Source of the DNA: JBDTCS01 sp039923455
Lineage (GTDB): Bacteria > Bacteroidota > Ignavibacteria > Palsa-1295
NCBI GenBank assembly: GCA_039923455.1
Contig: JBDTCS010000131.1
Span: 1 to 11,872, forward strand
Direction: 5' to 3'
DNA: 11,872 nucleotides
The notes beneath the pieces were generated by a model. The model had not been told where the DNA came from and ran no database searches. It saw only the letters and a list, made by a program, of their open reading frames with translations. This document shows, piece after piece, positions 1-7,649 of the stretch. Each line of letters begins with the position of its first letter. Position 1 is the stretch's first letter. The position numbers and the translations under genes are program-made.

Positions 1-6
1 GTTTTG

Positions 7-975
7 TTATTGCAAATGTTGCAGCTTCAGCGTTCGGACTAAGCCGCGATTTGTGGAGAGCCTTGCGTAATAGACTCCGTTCGACCAGTCCTTGCCGTCG
101 ATCTTGAATGATCGCGCGCCTGCTTCAAGTACGTTGCCGATTCCGTTATCGAAGACAACCCGCCCGAGCGCATCATATATCTTGATTTGCATCAGCTCGC
201 GGTCGCCAAGTTCAAAGGCGATCTCTGTCTCCTTTGTGAATGGGCTTATGGTTGCATGAAGATTAGCGATTTCAAAGCTCGCAGGTGCACTCGCACTATG
301 CTCTACCGGCCCAAGCAACACCTCAAGCCCAATGCTTTTGAGAGATGGCAACGTCGTGTCGAGTTTATTTAGGTTGGTATCGCCTTTGGATGTGTCGGCC
401 CATTGCTTATGTTGCAAAGCCCGAACCTTCACATACAGCTCTGAAAAATCGGTGATAAAATGCGGACATTTTGAGCTTTGTAGAATGTACTGCATAACTG
501 CGAGCTCCCCGTTCATGTCCCAACCGGTGTTAGGAAAATACTTAAACGTCCCCGTGATCGTAAAAGCATCGGAGCAATACCAATCTGAGTCAATGGTATT
601 AAGATAGAGCACCGCTTTTAGCCATTCGCGATATTCGAGATAACGCAAAATGCTCCCACCGCGACTCTGATTTGCCCAATCCAAATCACCAAATTCACCC
701 CAGGTTCCGTTGAGCAGGGCACACTGCTCCATAAAGACTCGACCGGTATCATACGCTGCTTGGAAAAAGCGATCGGTTATCAACCCGCCGGTTTTTTCCT
801 GCAATCTGGTGCACTCACTGGTATCAATCGAAAGAATCGTTGTGTTCAGCGTCTTACTGATTTGGGCGGCGCTATCCTTGGGCACAAAGCCAAGTAGAAG
901 ATTTCCAAATATTAAGGCCATGAAAACCCATCTGGCTCGAGTTACCCGGCTTGTTCGCTGTTCTGCTCGCTCCAT
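7..975 (-). CDS. Secreted protein of unknown function with T9SS type A C-terminal sorting domain
   Basis: Complete 322-residue ORF from ATG at 975 to TAA at 7-9. The N-terminus looks like a Sec signal peptide: an arginine-rich stretch (residues 1-15), a hydrophobic core (about 16-31), and a likely cleavage near SAA-Q (residues 35-38). The middle (about 40-235) matches no family I recognise. It has four cysteines (C55, C85, C134, C170), which could form two disulfides after export. The last 60-80 residues look like a type IX secretion sorting domain: KIYDALGRVVF near residue 265, then NGVYYARLS and a basic tail ending TLKLQ. Such domains (known from Por/T9SS cargo) direct passage across the outer membrane and are usually removed. 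No strong Shine-Dalgarno precedes the ATG; Met19 is an alternative start but would drop the charged n-region. The export assignment is fairly sure; the function is unknown. Confidence 0.85.
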   Translation of the reverse strand: MERAEQRTSRVTRARWVFMALIFGNLLLGFVPKDSAAQISKTLNTTILSIDTSECTRLQEKTGGLITDRFFQAAYDTGRVFMEQCALLNGTWGEFGDLDWANQSRGGSILRYLEYREWLKAVLYLNTIDSDWYCSDAFTITGTFKYFPNTGWDMNGELAVMQYILQSSKCPHFITDFSELYVKVRALQHKQWADTSKGDTNLNKLDTTLPSLKSIGLEVLLGPVEHSASAPASFEIANLHATISPFTKETEIAFELGDRELMQIKIYDALGRVVFDNGIGNVLEAGARSFKIDGKDWSNGVYYARLSTNRGLVRTLKLQHLQ

Positions 976-1020
976 CTTTAGGAATTTCTTAATTGTTCGA
1001 AAGTGCTGATGCCCTGAGTT

Positions 1021-1218
1021 TCAGGCAAATGATGATGAAAATTCGTTGAAGTCTGACTCGATTTCTGACCAGATCTTGCCCAAAACAGTTTCGCACTTTT
1101 TGGGTGGTTTGGTTATGCGAAGATAACTACTTTCAGCCGCAATAAAAAGAACAGTTTTAAGGTAAATTGTAAACAGCTTAAAAGGCTTGTTTTCGGCAGG
1201 ATTAGAGGAAATGCTCAT
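1021..1218 (-). CDS. Possible small hypothetical protein (65 aa)
   Basis: A 65-codon ATG ORF on the same strand as the 322-residue cargo gene, ending 45 bp upstream of its start. It has a mildly hydrophobic stretch (about residues 14-30, LFTIYLKTVLFIAAESS), a basic patch (KPPKK, about 37-41) and an acidic, possibly amphipathic C-terminus (WSEIESDFNEF). I recognise no family. In favour: its position directly upstream and co-directional, and a TAnnTTTG-type box (1229-1236) just before the start. Against: its short length, no clear Shine-Dalgarno, and a box so close to the ATG that the transcript would be almost leaderless. The stretch may instead be the untranslated leader of the downstream gene. 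Low confidence. Confidence 0.3.
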   Translation of the reverse strand: MSISSNPAENKPFKLFTIYLKTVLFIAAESSYLRITKPPKKCETVLGKIWSEIESDFNEFSSSFA

Positions 1219-1228
1219 CCGATTTGTC

Positions 1229-1236
1229 CAAATATA
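1229..1236 (-). promoter_or_regulatory. Candidate -7 promoter box, minus strand
   Basis: On the minus strand these bases read TATATTTG, an exact match to the TAnnTTTG -7 consensus known for Bacteroidota primary sigma factors. No clear TTTG -33 element lies 19-21 bases upstream, only a T-run in that area. It points toward the 65-codon ORF and the 322-residue cargo gene. The box ends 10 bases before the small ORF's ATG, giving either a nearly leaderless small ORF or a leader of about 240 bases for the cargo gene. Confidence 0.35.
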
Positions 1237-1320
1237 ATAGGCAATCTACGGAAAAAGTTGATCATCGCGCAACGCTTTGGATCGTAGCTTGGAGCAAACC
1301 GTAAGCATGTGACCATGGAC

Positions 1321-1351
1321 CGGCGGCTTGGTCCCCCTAAAGCTACCGCCG
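1321..1351. promoter_or_regulatory. Inverted repeat, possible hairpin upstream of lpxC-fabZ
   Basis: CGGCGG (1321-1326) pairs with CCGCCG (1346-1351). Inside it, CTT (1327-1329) can pair with AAG across a small bulge. No run of T follows on either strand, so it does not look like an intrinsic terminator. It sits about 90 bases upstream of the candidate lpxC promoter box, so it could be a protein-binding site or be meaningless. Confidence 0.2.
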
Positions 1352-1439
1352 TCAGGTAAAAACGGCTGATATTTTGAGCGGTTCAATGCAAAAAGTCGAG
1401 ATGGGATTATTTCCTGAGTGAAACCATTGCTTTGCGCGG

Positions 1440-1447
1440 TATCTTTG
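1440..1447 (+). promoter_or_regulatory. Candidate -7 promoter box for lpxC-fabZ
   Basis: The bases read TATCTTTG, an exact match to TAnnTTTG. A transcript starting shortly after would have a leader of about 45 bases before the lpxC-fabZ ATG at 1499. The expected -33 TTTG at the usual spacing is not seen, so the call rests on one box and its position. Confidence 0.4.
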
Positions 1448-1498
1448 CATGATACATAAGACACACAACGCGACCGCAAGGGAGACTCTGCACACTGC

Positions 1499-2914
1499 AT
1501 GCGATCTACACAAAGGACAATTAAATCGGTTTCGAGGCTCGAAGGCGTAGGTCTTCACACCGGAAACGCCAGCACTTTAGAATTTCATCCGGCTCCGGAA
1601 AATTACGGAATTCGATTTGTACGCGAGGATCTACCGGGAATGCCGGAGATACCGGCGTTAGTCGATTTCGTCACCGATATTTCACGAGGTACAACGCTTA
1701 CACATAACGGCGGCAGCGTCCATACGGTCGAGCATGTTCTGGCGGCAATCGTTGGTCTTGAAATAGATAATATTCAGATTCGCCTCACCGCGAATGAACC
1801 CCCTATCGGTGACGGCAGTGCGGAGCCCTACGTAACTACCCTACTCACTTCAGGATTTGAAGAGCAGAAGGCCCCGAGAGCTTATCTCGTGATCGATGAA
1901 GCAATCAGCTATTCGAACGAGGCGAAAGGGGTGGAGATGGTTGCGCTTCCACTCGCGAATGACTACCGAATGACTGTCATGGTGGATTACCATAATCCGG
2001 CGCTTGGGAGTCAGCACACGGGTCTCTTCTCTTTGGAGAAAGAATTTATTCATGAGTTCGCGCCTGCACGCACGTTTTGTTTTTTGCACGAGGTGGAGAT
2101 GCTTCGCGAGAATGGCTTGATTCAGGGTGGAAATCTCGAAAACGCGATCGTGATCGTCGATCGAGAGTTGGATCCCGGTGAACTCAAACGCATCGGGGAT
2201 AAACTTGGAATCACACACTCGGTGATACTCGGGACAAACGGTGTGCTCAACAATCGTCAGCTTCGATTCAAGAACGAACCGGCTCGGCATAAACTTTTGG
2301 ATTTGTTGGGTGACCTTGCGCTCGTCGGTGCGCCGATGCAATCGCAAATACTTGCTGCGCGACCCGGACACGCTTCGAACGTTGAGTTTGCACGCAAGCT
2401 GCGCAAAGTGTTCGAGAAAAAGTCGATGCTGAAAAAGTATACGGCGACGGCGACGAACAAGATGATTTTTGATATCACGGCCATCGAGCGGATCATGCCG
2501 CATCGTTACCCGATGTTGCTTGTCGATCGCATTCTCGAAATGGATACAGAGGCCGGTAGCAGACGGATCGTCGGGCTAAAGAACGTTACCTACAATGAGC
2601 CGTTTTTTCAAGGGCATTTTCCGCAACGGCCGGTGATGCCTGGAGTGTTGATCGTCGAAGCGATGGCTCAAGCGGGTGGAATGCTGCTCTTAAATTCTGT
2701 GCCCGAGCCCGAAAAGAAGCTCATCTTTTTTATGTCGATTGATAAGGCAAAGTTTCGCAAACCGGTAACACCCGGCGATCAACTTATCTTTGAATTAAAG
2801 ATGCTACGTGAACGGGGGAAAACTTTTGTTATGGCCGGCACTGCAACCGTGGATGGACAGCTCGTCGCCGAAGCCGAACTGATGGCCGCGATCGTGGACA
2901 AAGAAACTATCTGA
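1499..2914 (+). CDS. lpxC/fabZ: Bifunctional UDP-3-O-acyl-GlcNAc deacetylase / 3-hydroxyacyl-ACP dehydratase (LpxC-FabZ fusion)
   Basis: A 471-residue cytoplasmic fusion. Residues 1 to about 310 are LpxC, the zinc-dependent deacetylase that commits UDP-3-O-acyl-N-acetylglucosamine to lipid A. RTIK and GVGLHTG mark its start. The zinc ligands are visible: H79 in HTVEH (with catalytic E78), H264 and D268 in ARHKLLDLLGD. The late catalytic His is H291 in GHASNVEF. Residues from about 324 are FabZ, which dehydrates 3-hydroxyacyl-ACP. PHRYPMLLVDR leads in, then catalytic H373 in QGHFP and E387 in VEAMAQ. All key residues are present, so both halves should be active. The ATG at 1499 gives the expected LpxC N-terminus; a purine-rich AAGGGAG (1478-1484) lies somewhat far upstream. 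lpxA follows after 14 bases, so the two are probably cotranscribed. This fusion is known from Bacteroidota and Chlorobiota. Confidence 0.97.
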   Translation: MRSTQRTIKSVSRLEGVGLHTGNASTLEFHPAPENYGIRFVREDLPGMPEIPALVDFVTDISRGTTLTHNGGSVHTVEHVLAAIVGLEIDNIQIRLTANEPPIGDGSAEPYVTTLLTSGFEEQKAPRAYLVIDEAISYSNEAKGVEMVALPLANDYRMTVMVDYHNPALGSQHTGLFSLEKEFIHEFAPARTFCFLHEVEMLRENGLIQGGNLENAIVIVDRELDPGELKRIGDKLGITHSVILGTNGVLNNRQLRFKNEPARHKLLDLLGDLALVGAPMQSQILAARPGHASNVEFARKLRKVFEKKSMLKKYTATATNKMIFDITAIERIMPHRYPMLLVDRILEMDTEAGSRRIVGLKNVTYNEPFFQGHFPQRPVMPGVLIVEAMAQAGGMLLLNSVPEPEKKLIFFMSIDKAKFRKPVTPGDQLIFELKMLRERGKTFVMAGTATVDGQLVAEAELMAAIVDKETI

Positions 2915-2928
2915 GTTAATCCGCAACA

Positions 2929-3744
2929 ATGCCAGGAAGTATTCACCCAACAGCAATCATAGATCCGAGCGCAGAGATCGCTTCGGGTGTCGAGATCGGT
3001 CCTTACGCGATCATCGAAGGTGGAGTGACGATCGACGAAGGTACGATCATTCATCATCATGCGTTCATCGGTCGAGGTGCGCAGATCGGCAAGCGCTGCG
3101 TAGTGCATCATGCTGCGGTGGTTTCGAACGTACCGCAAGATTTGAAATTCAAAGGCACGGAAGAAACGTACGTGATCGTCGGTGATGATTGTACGATTCG
3201 AGAGTTTGCAACGCTGCATCGCGCAACAATTCATACTTCAACCAGCAATGCTGGCACTCACGATGGTACGACACGTATCGGTCGTGGTTCGCTCATCATG
3301 GCCTACGCACACGTCGCACATGATTGCGTGCTTGGCGAGGAGGTGATCCTCTCGAACGCAGCACAAGTTGCCGGACACGTAACGATCGAGAAGTGGGCGA
3401 TCATCGGCGGTGGTGCGCTGATCCATCAGTTCTCACTGGTTGGTTCACTCGTGATGATCGGCGGTGGCTCGCATGTTCGCAAAGATGTTCCGCCGTATTG
3501 CTTAGCGAGTGGTAGTGATTTTCGAGTTAGCGGCGTCAACAAGATCGGCTTACAACGACGCGGAGCAACACCGGAGGCGATCGACGCGATCAAGGCTGCT
3601 TTCTCGACGCTGTATTACTCCGGTCAGAATCTATCAGACGCAGCAGCGCAGTTGGAGGCTGGTGCTACGGCACGTATTCCGGAGGTTCGTCATCTTCTTG
3701 ATTTTATCAAGAGCTCACACCGTGGCGTAGCAGGCCGAGCATAA
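2929..3744 (+). CDS. lpxA: Acyl-ACP--UDP-N-acetylglucosamine O-acyltransferase
   Basis: A 271-residue cytoplasmic enzyme, close to the usual LpxA length of about 260. It transfers a 3-hydroxyacyl group from ACP to UDP-GlcNAc, the first step of lipid A synthesis; LpxC acts on its product. Residues 1 to about 190 are hexapeptide repeats of a left-handed beta-helix (IHPTAIIDPSAEI, VEIGPYAII and so on). Diagnostic LpxA motifs are VPQDLKF (68-74), IREFATLHR (90-98) and the catalytic histidine H131 in AHVAHDC, with H128 beside it. The C-terminal helical part (about 205-262) fits the family. A short loop of roughly nine extra residues (about 102-113, STSNAGTHDG) precedes the catalytic coil. The gene starts 14 bases after the lpxC-fabZ stop with no obvious Shine-Dalgarno, consistent with coupled translation. 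A terminator follows. Confidence 0.97.
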   Translation: MPGSIHPTAIIDPSAEIASGVEIGPYAIIEGGVTIDEGTIIHHHAFIGRGAQIGKRCVVHHAAVVSNVPQDLKFKGTEETYVIVGDDCTIREFATLHRATIHTSTSNAGTHDGTTRIGRGSLIMAYAHVAHDCVLGEEVILSNAAQVAGHVTIEKWAIIGGGALIHQFSLVGSLVMIGGGSHVRKDVPPYCLASGSDFRVSGVNKIGLQRRGATPEAIDAIKAAFSTLYYSGQNLSDAAAQLEAGATARIPEVRHLLDFIKSSHRGVAGRA

Positions 3745-3767
3745 GTCTACGGAAAAAGATATCCCGT

Positions 3768-3802
3768 AAAAAAGGACAGCGAGTTATCGCTGCCCTTTTT
3801 TT
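3768..3802. terminator. Bidirectional intrinsic terminator after lpxA
   Basis: The stem is AAAAAAGG-A-CAGCG (3768-3781) against CGCTG-C-CC-TTTTTT (3788-3801), with a six-base loop AGTTAT and one A/C mismatch. It has an A-tract on the left and a T-tract on the right, so it can end transcripts from both sides: lpxA on plus, and read-through from the facing cargo gene on minus. It begins 24 bases after the lpxA stop. Confidence 0.85.
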
Positions 3803-3847
3803 CGTTTTCGCAAATAACTATTTGCTCGCGTTCGCGATTTAAAACGA

Positions 3848-3877
3848 CGAAGCCCTCACATTGCTGTGAGGGCTTCG
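3848..3877 (-). terminator. Intrinsic terminator of the giant T9SS cargo gene
   Basis: A perfect 13-bp stem, CGAAGCCCTCACA (3848-3860) with TGTGAGGGCTTCG (3865-3877), and a four-base loop. On the minus strand it is followed by TCGTTTT. It lies 28 bases after the stop of the 3906-7649 gene. On the plus strand no T-run follows, so it serves mainly the minus strand. Confidence 0.85.
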
Positions 3878-3905
3878 CTGCTAAAAGCGATTCCTTTCGG
3901 AGATC

Positions 3906-6900
3906 TTACTTTGTGAGGGTCATCTTGCGTGTTGCAGAGAATGTGCCGCTCGTGATCTGGTACATGTAGGTACCGGTTGCAACATCATTGTTGCTGTCAT
4001 CCTTAGCATTCCAACGAACCGTTGTCGTTCCAGCAGGAGCGTTTCCTGTATAGAGCGTACGGACCAACTGACCAAGTGCATTGTAGATCACAAGGTGCGT
4101 CTCACCAGCAACCGGAAGGTTGAAAGTGATTTCGGTCGATGGGTTGAATGGATTCGGATAATTCTGGTTAAGAGCGAAGGTCGTCGGTGCTGCGATAGCA
4201 ACCGTTACCGTGTTTGTTACACGCTCTGCACCATCCAGATCGCGCTGAATGAGGCGGTAGTTGTACGTACCTGGTGTGACGTTGTTATCGGTGTATGCAT
4301 AGCCTGTCGTCTGATTACTGTTTGTAACCTTGCTCGCAACTGTTCCGATATTCTCCCACACAGCATCCTTCACATCTGTTCCTTGGCGCTGTACCGAGAA
4401 GCCTTGATTGTTGACTTCACGAGCCGTTGCCCATGTCAGCAATGCACTGCCTTCTTTCGACTCTCCATGGAGATAGAGAAGATCGATCGGCAACAGGATA
4501 TTGCGACTGACGAGCGGACGGATCATCGGTGTATAGCTACCACCCCAGATCATATAGCCTGGGTTAACGCTGGTTCTCCAAGCAAGTGGATTGCCTGCGC
4601 TAGCCATTGTCGGCCACCAGCCATTCGAAGGTGTCCATGCGGACCAACCACCCGAACCTGCTGTGACTTCCATTGCCCATGCGCACGATACATCACCGTT
4701 GTTGATGACGTTCGAAGCCTGCGTACCATACTTAGACGTATAGATCGGCGGAATCTGCGGCGTGAATGGATCGTAGACTCGGATGAGACCACCACCACGT
4801 GACAGGTTCGCTCCGTTCATCATGTTGATGATGCTGAGCTGACTAACAGAGATCCAGTAGACGCCCTTCGTAGCACCGGCGTCTGCACCACCCGCGAGCA
4901 CGATTGGCTTCGGGAAGTAGTAAGGATAGAATTCGTTGAAGTTACCACCCTTACGACGATCGTTGAACGTAGCAACCGTATCTGCCGGTGTGCAACTGTT
5001 CGGATCACCATTCAGGAGCGAAATGCGAATCGGATCATCACCCTGGTTTGCATTCGAGTAGTAAACTCTTACACCGTAAACAGTATCCTTTGTTACCAAG
5101 CGGAACTTGGATGCAAAGCTACCATTGTTGTTCGTGAAGCCGATACCCTGACCTGTGAGGTTTGTGACCGCAGGCCAATCGTTACCAGCCCCTACACCCG
5201 GAGTAAGGCCTGCGTTATCCCACGCAAATTCTTGCGTAAGTCCGCCACCCTGCTCAACATTGAGTGTGAAGAGTGTATAGGTACCGTCATCGTCTTCGTA
5301 CGCATTGTATCCTGGCTGAGCAATCCAAGCGTGGATCGTGTACTCACCCTGAACACCGGCATCCTGCGCATTCCAGTTAGGCATCTGGATGGTGGTATCT
5401 GTACCGCCACGAACGGATGTAACTGTTGCCGTCTGCCAATATACCGTGTTGCCACTTGGGTCAAGAACCTGCACGCGGATCGGAAATGCGACCGCGACGT
5501 CAGAAGAGTTGTTCGCAATGTGCACATACAAAGGAAGTGCAACAGCCTGCGAAGCTGGAATCTTGGTGAATGGGTTCACGCAACGCACCCACATAACTTC
5601 GATTTCCGGCTTACGTGGAACCTGCAATGCGAGGTTATCAACGTACCAATCATCATTGTCGTCTGTTGGCGGTGGGTTGAATGGATTACCATCAAACTTA
5701 GCCTTCAAACGGAGGCGGAAACGGAAAGTATTCGTGAAATAATTCGTACCAGGAAGCTTCGACTCAACGTTGAAGAAGAACTTCTTGAATTCGAAATCAT
5801 GTCCACCATCAATAGAGATGATAGGATTCCAACCACTTGAGGATGGATTGCAGGCTGGCTCTGAAGGTTTCTTGAATTCGATAGCCATCGAGTCACCACG
5901 ACGGAGCACGTTACCAAGAATATTCAGCACGGTGTGTTCCGGACCATACATAACGTCGGCATCAAAGAGCCATGGATATGTTTGGCGTCCACCACGCTGA
6001 TAATCAAAAGAGAAACCAGCTTTGGTCTGACCTTGCAAGTTGATCGGGAAGGACAGCAATGTATCACCTACGCCCGAACCGGAGTAACCATTACCTTCAA
6101 TGTCCTGGCGATCCATACGGATAACCGGAGATTTGTACTGGTGACCGCCGAAGCCGTTCATATCACGTGGTGGTGGCGGATCAAAAGTAGCATCTTCACC
6201 ATCGACAACCTGAGCGCCGATCGAGATCCACTTCTGCTGATCCGGGATATCCCCCGTGTTTGTGATGCTGTAATTGTTCGAAGCATCGTTGAATGGCTGA
6301 GCCTGTGTACGAATACCAAAGATGCGGACGCATGAGGTATCGTCAAATGGCCAGCGGTCACCGATGTTGTTATCACTCGTATCAAAAGTTGTCGCGATTG
6401 CGCAAGCCTTGAAAGTACCGAGCTGATTCAAAATGTTCGGGTTCGTTGCATAGGATGTGAAATTCGGCACCTGACGCTGCTCACCAGGAATCATGTTCAG
6501 CAGTGCGGAAGCACGACCGTACACAGCGATACCTGTTACAACGTTACGGATTTGGAAACGCACCTTAAAGCTCTGCATGATCGAGTCAACGTTCTTGAAC
6601 GTTGCCTTCGGCTGCACGCTTGTGCCCAAACAGATCTCATAATTTCTTGGCGGATAATCTACGGAGATAGCTCGAACAACGTTGTGCCAACGTTTGAACT
6701 TCACAGCCCATTGACCGGACTGACGGAAATTCTTGTTGCAATTCGGGCAACCCTGATTGATAGCATGCCACGTGTTCTTGAAAATAACCGAGGTAGCCTG
6801 ACCACCGGTCTCATCTGTCACACCAACTGCAATGTTGTTTTGGAACAAGCGCCATGCAAGAATTGGTGGGAAGTTATTGATAGCACCGGAGAATGCGCCG

Positions 6901-7649
6901 TAGTTGATCTGTACGCTAGAATCTTGGCGTGTGAACACGACCTGGAATTTCTTGATAAAGATCCTGTCAGCACCGCTCGAGGTTGTGCTCGATGGGCTGA
7001 AGTTGTTCGGCGAACCCGGACGCAACCGGAAGTTGTAGAAGTTGATCATGCATGTATCGAGCGATGGGCTCGTACGAACGTAAACTCTTGTCGAGTCGCC
7101 GGTTGCACGCATGTCGAGATCTGCCCACAACGCAGCAATGATTGCGCGAGGAGCATTTGCAAAACCTGTCTGCAAATTCTGTGCATCACCACGGGTGTAC
7201 GATGGCGGTGTGCCGCCAGTCGCTTCACCATACGGACGGAAGCCTACAAATCCATTCGAGGAAATGTAGAGACTGTCATAGTTACCGTGGTAGAAGTTGA
7301 AATTGAACCCAATAGGAATTGGACCGGCCATCGCGTTATCGGTGGTGTCCATCTGGTTGGGGTTTTGCAGATTCAGTGGATTGTAGAAGTATCTACCTGG
7401 TGCGTAGAACTGGCGCGGCCCTGTGCCGATGCGCGTCCATGTAGCAGGTTGGTAGTTAGTATCTACGAAGAAATAATTCGGACGCCACGGTAGTGGAGCA
7501 TCATCATCCGAATCCACGACATAATATCCCGTGGAAAGAATGTTGGGCTCACCGCGACGATCGCTGGACTGTGCAGTTGCCGCGCTCACCTTGAAAAGGA
7601 GCAGGGCTACGACAGCCAGAACCGACATGTGGAGTACACGTCTCATCAT
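3906..7649 (-). CDS. Giant secreted multidomain protein with T9SS type A sorting domain
   Basis: About 1247 residues from ATG 7649 (the second ATG at 7646 is equally possible) to TAA at 3906. An upstream in-frame GTG at 7718 would add 23 residues before a classic signal peptide (MMRRVLHMSVLAVVALLLF, cleavage after ATA near residue 26), so it was not chosen. Residues 111-138 contain IPIGFNFNFY...SLYISSNGFVGF and 166-180 a WADLDM motif, like the N-terminal beta-sandwich of many secreted Bacteroidota proteins. About 540-670 resembles a MAM/jelly-roll domain ending DDWYVDNLAL; about 683-800 resembles a CARDB-type Ig domain. About 1055-1160 is a fibronectin-III-like segment (LLTWATAREVNNQGF). Residues 1162-1247 are the sorting domain, with QNYPNPFNPST, LVIYNALGQLV, GTYMYQI and a basic end. 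No catalytic motif was seen. Codons lean to CGT, GGT, GCT, AAC and TTC, suggesting strong expression. A surface or adhesive role is inference. Confidence 0.9.
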   Translation of the reverse strand: MMRRVLHMSVLAVVALLLFKVSAATAQSSDRRGEPNILSTGYYVVDSDDDAPLPWRPNYFFVDTNYQPATWTRIGTGPRQFYAPGRYFYNPLNLQNPNQMDTTDNAMAGPIPIGFNFNFYHGNYDSLYISSNGFVGFRPYGEATGGTPPSYTRGDAQNLQTGFANAPRAIIAALWADLDMRATGDSTRVYVRTSPSLDTCMINFYNFRLRPGSPNNFSPSSTTSSGADRIFIKKFQVVFTRQDSSVQINYGAFSGAINNFPPILAWRLFQNNIAVGVTDETGGQATSVIFKNTWHAINQGCPNCNKNFRQSGQWAVKFKRWHNVVRAISVDYPPRNYEICLGTSVQPKATFKNVDSIMQSFKVRFQIRNVVTGIAVYGRASALLNMIPGEQRQVPNFTSYATNPNILNQLGTFKACAIATTFDTSDNNIGDRWPFDDTSCVRIFGIRTQAQPFNDASNNYSITNTGDIPDQQKWISIGAQVVDGEDATFDPPPPRDMNGFGGHQYKSPVIRMDRQDIEGNGYSGSGVGDTLLSFPINLQGQTKAGFSFDYQRGGRQTYPWLFDADVMYGPEHTVLNILGNVLRRGDSMAIEFKKPSEPACNPSSSGWNPIISIDGGHDFEFKKFFFNVESKLPGTNYFTNTFRFRLRLKAKFDGNPFNPPPTDDNDDWYVDNLALQVPRKPEIEVMWVRCVNPFTKIPASQAVALPLYVHIANNSSDVAVAFPIRVQVLDPSGNTVYWQTATVTSVRGGTDTTIQMPNWNAQDAGVQGEYTIHAWIAQPGYNAYEDDDGTYTLFTLNVEQGGGLTQEFAWDNAGLTPGVGAGNDWPAVTNLTGQGIGFTNNNGSFASKFRLVTKDTVYGVRVYYSNANQGDDPIRISLLNGDPNSCTPADTVATFNDRRKGGNFNEFYPYYFPKPIVLAGGADAGATKGVYWISVSQLSIINMMNGANLSRGGGLIRVYDPFTPQIPPIYTSKYGTQASNVINNGDVSCAWAMEVTAGSGGWSAWTPSNGWWPTMASAGNPLAWRTSVNPGYMIWGGSYTPMIRPLVSRNILLPIDLLYLHGESKEGSALLTWATAREVNNQGFSVQRQGTDVKDAVWENIGTVASKVTNSNQTTGYAYTDNNVTPGTYNYRLIQRDLDGAERVTNTVTVAIAAPTTFALNQNYPNPFNPSTEITFNLPVAGETHLVIYNALGQLVRTLYTGNAPAGTTTVRWNAKDDSNNDVATGTYMYQITSGTFSATRKMTLTK

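Larger units (their letters stand above)
1219..1498. other. Divergent intergenic region between the left minus-strand genes and lpxC-fabZ
   Basis: This 280-bp stretch has no convincing gene. It separates minus-strand transcription to the left from plus-strand lipid A genes to the right, so it should hold promoters for both. I see one Bacteroidota-like -7 box on each strand (1229-1236 minus, 1440-1447 plus), listed separately. A hairpin-capable inverted repeat lies between them (CGGCGG at 1321-1326, CCGCCG at 1346-1351, with inner CTT/AAG pairing). A copy of TCTACGGAAAAAG at 1245-1257 recurs just after lpxA. Short ORFs here lack start signals and family resemblance. Confidence 0.6.

Noticed and set aside
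1246..1558. Two short minus-strand frames (84 and 68 codons) over the lpxC-fabZ start and upstream region
   Set aside because: They overlap the lpxC promoter region and coding start, overlap each other and resemble nothing.
1850..2503. A 217-codon open frame on the minus strand inside lpxC-fabZ
   Set aside because: It lies fully antisense to a gene with all LpxC and FabZ catalytic motifs; the translation is basic and low in family resemblance, as expected for a shadow frame.
4095..4802. A 235-codon open frame on the plus strand
   Set aside because: Antisense shadow of the C-terminal part of the giant cargo gene, including its sorting domain; the product is unusually rich in Cys and Arg.
6552..7493. 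A 313-codon open frame on the plus strand
   Set aside because: It is antisense to the giant T9SS cargo gene, whose modules and sorting domain are clear; no signal, motif or ribosome binding site supports it.
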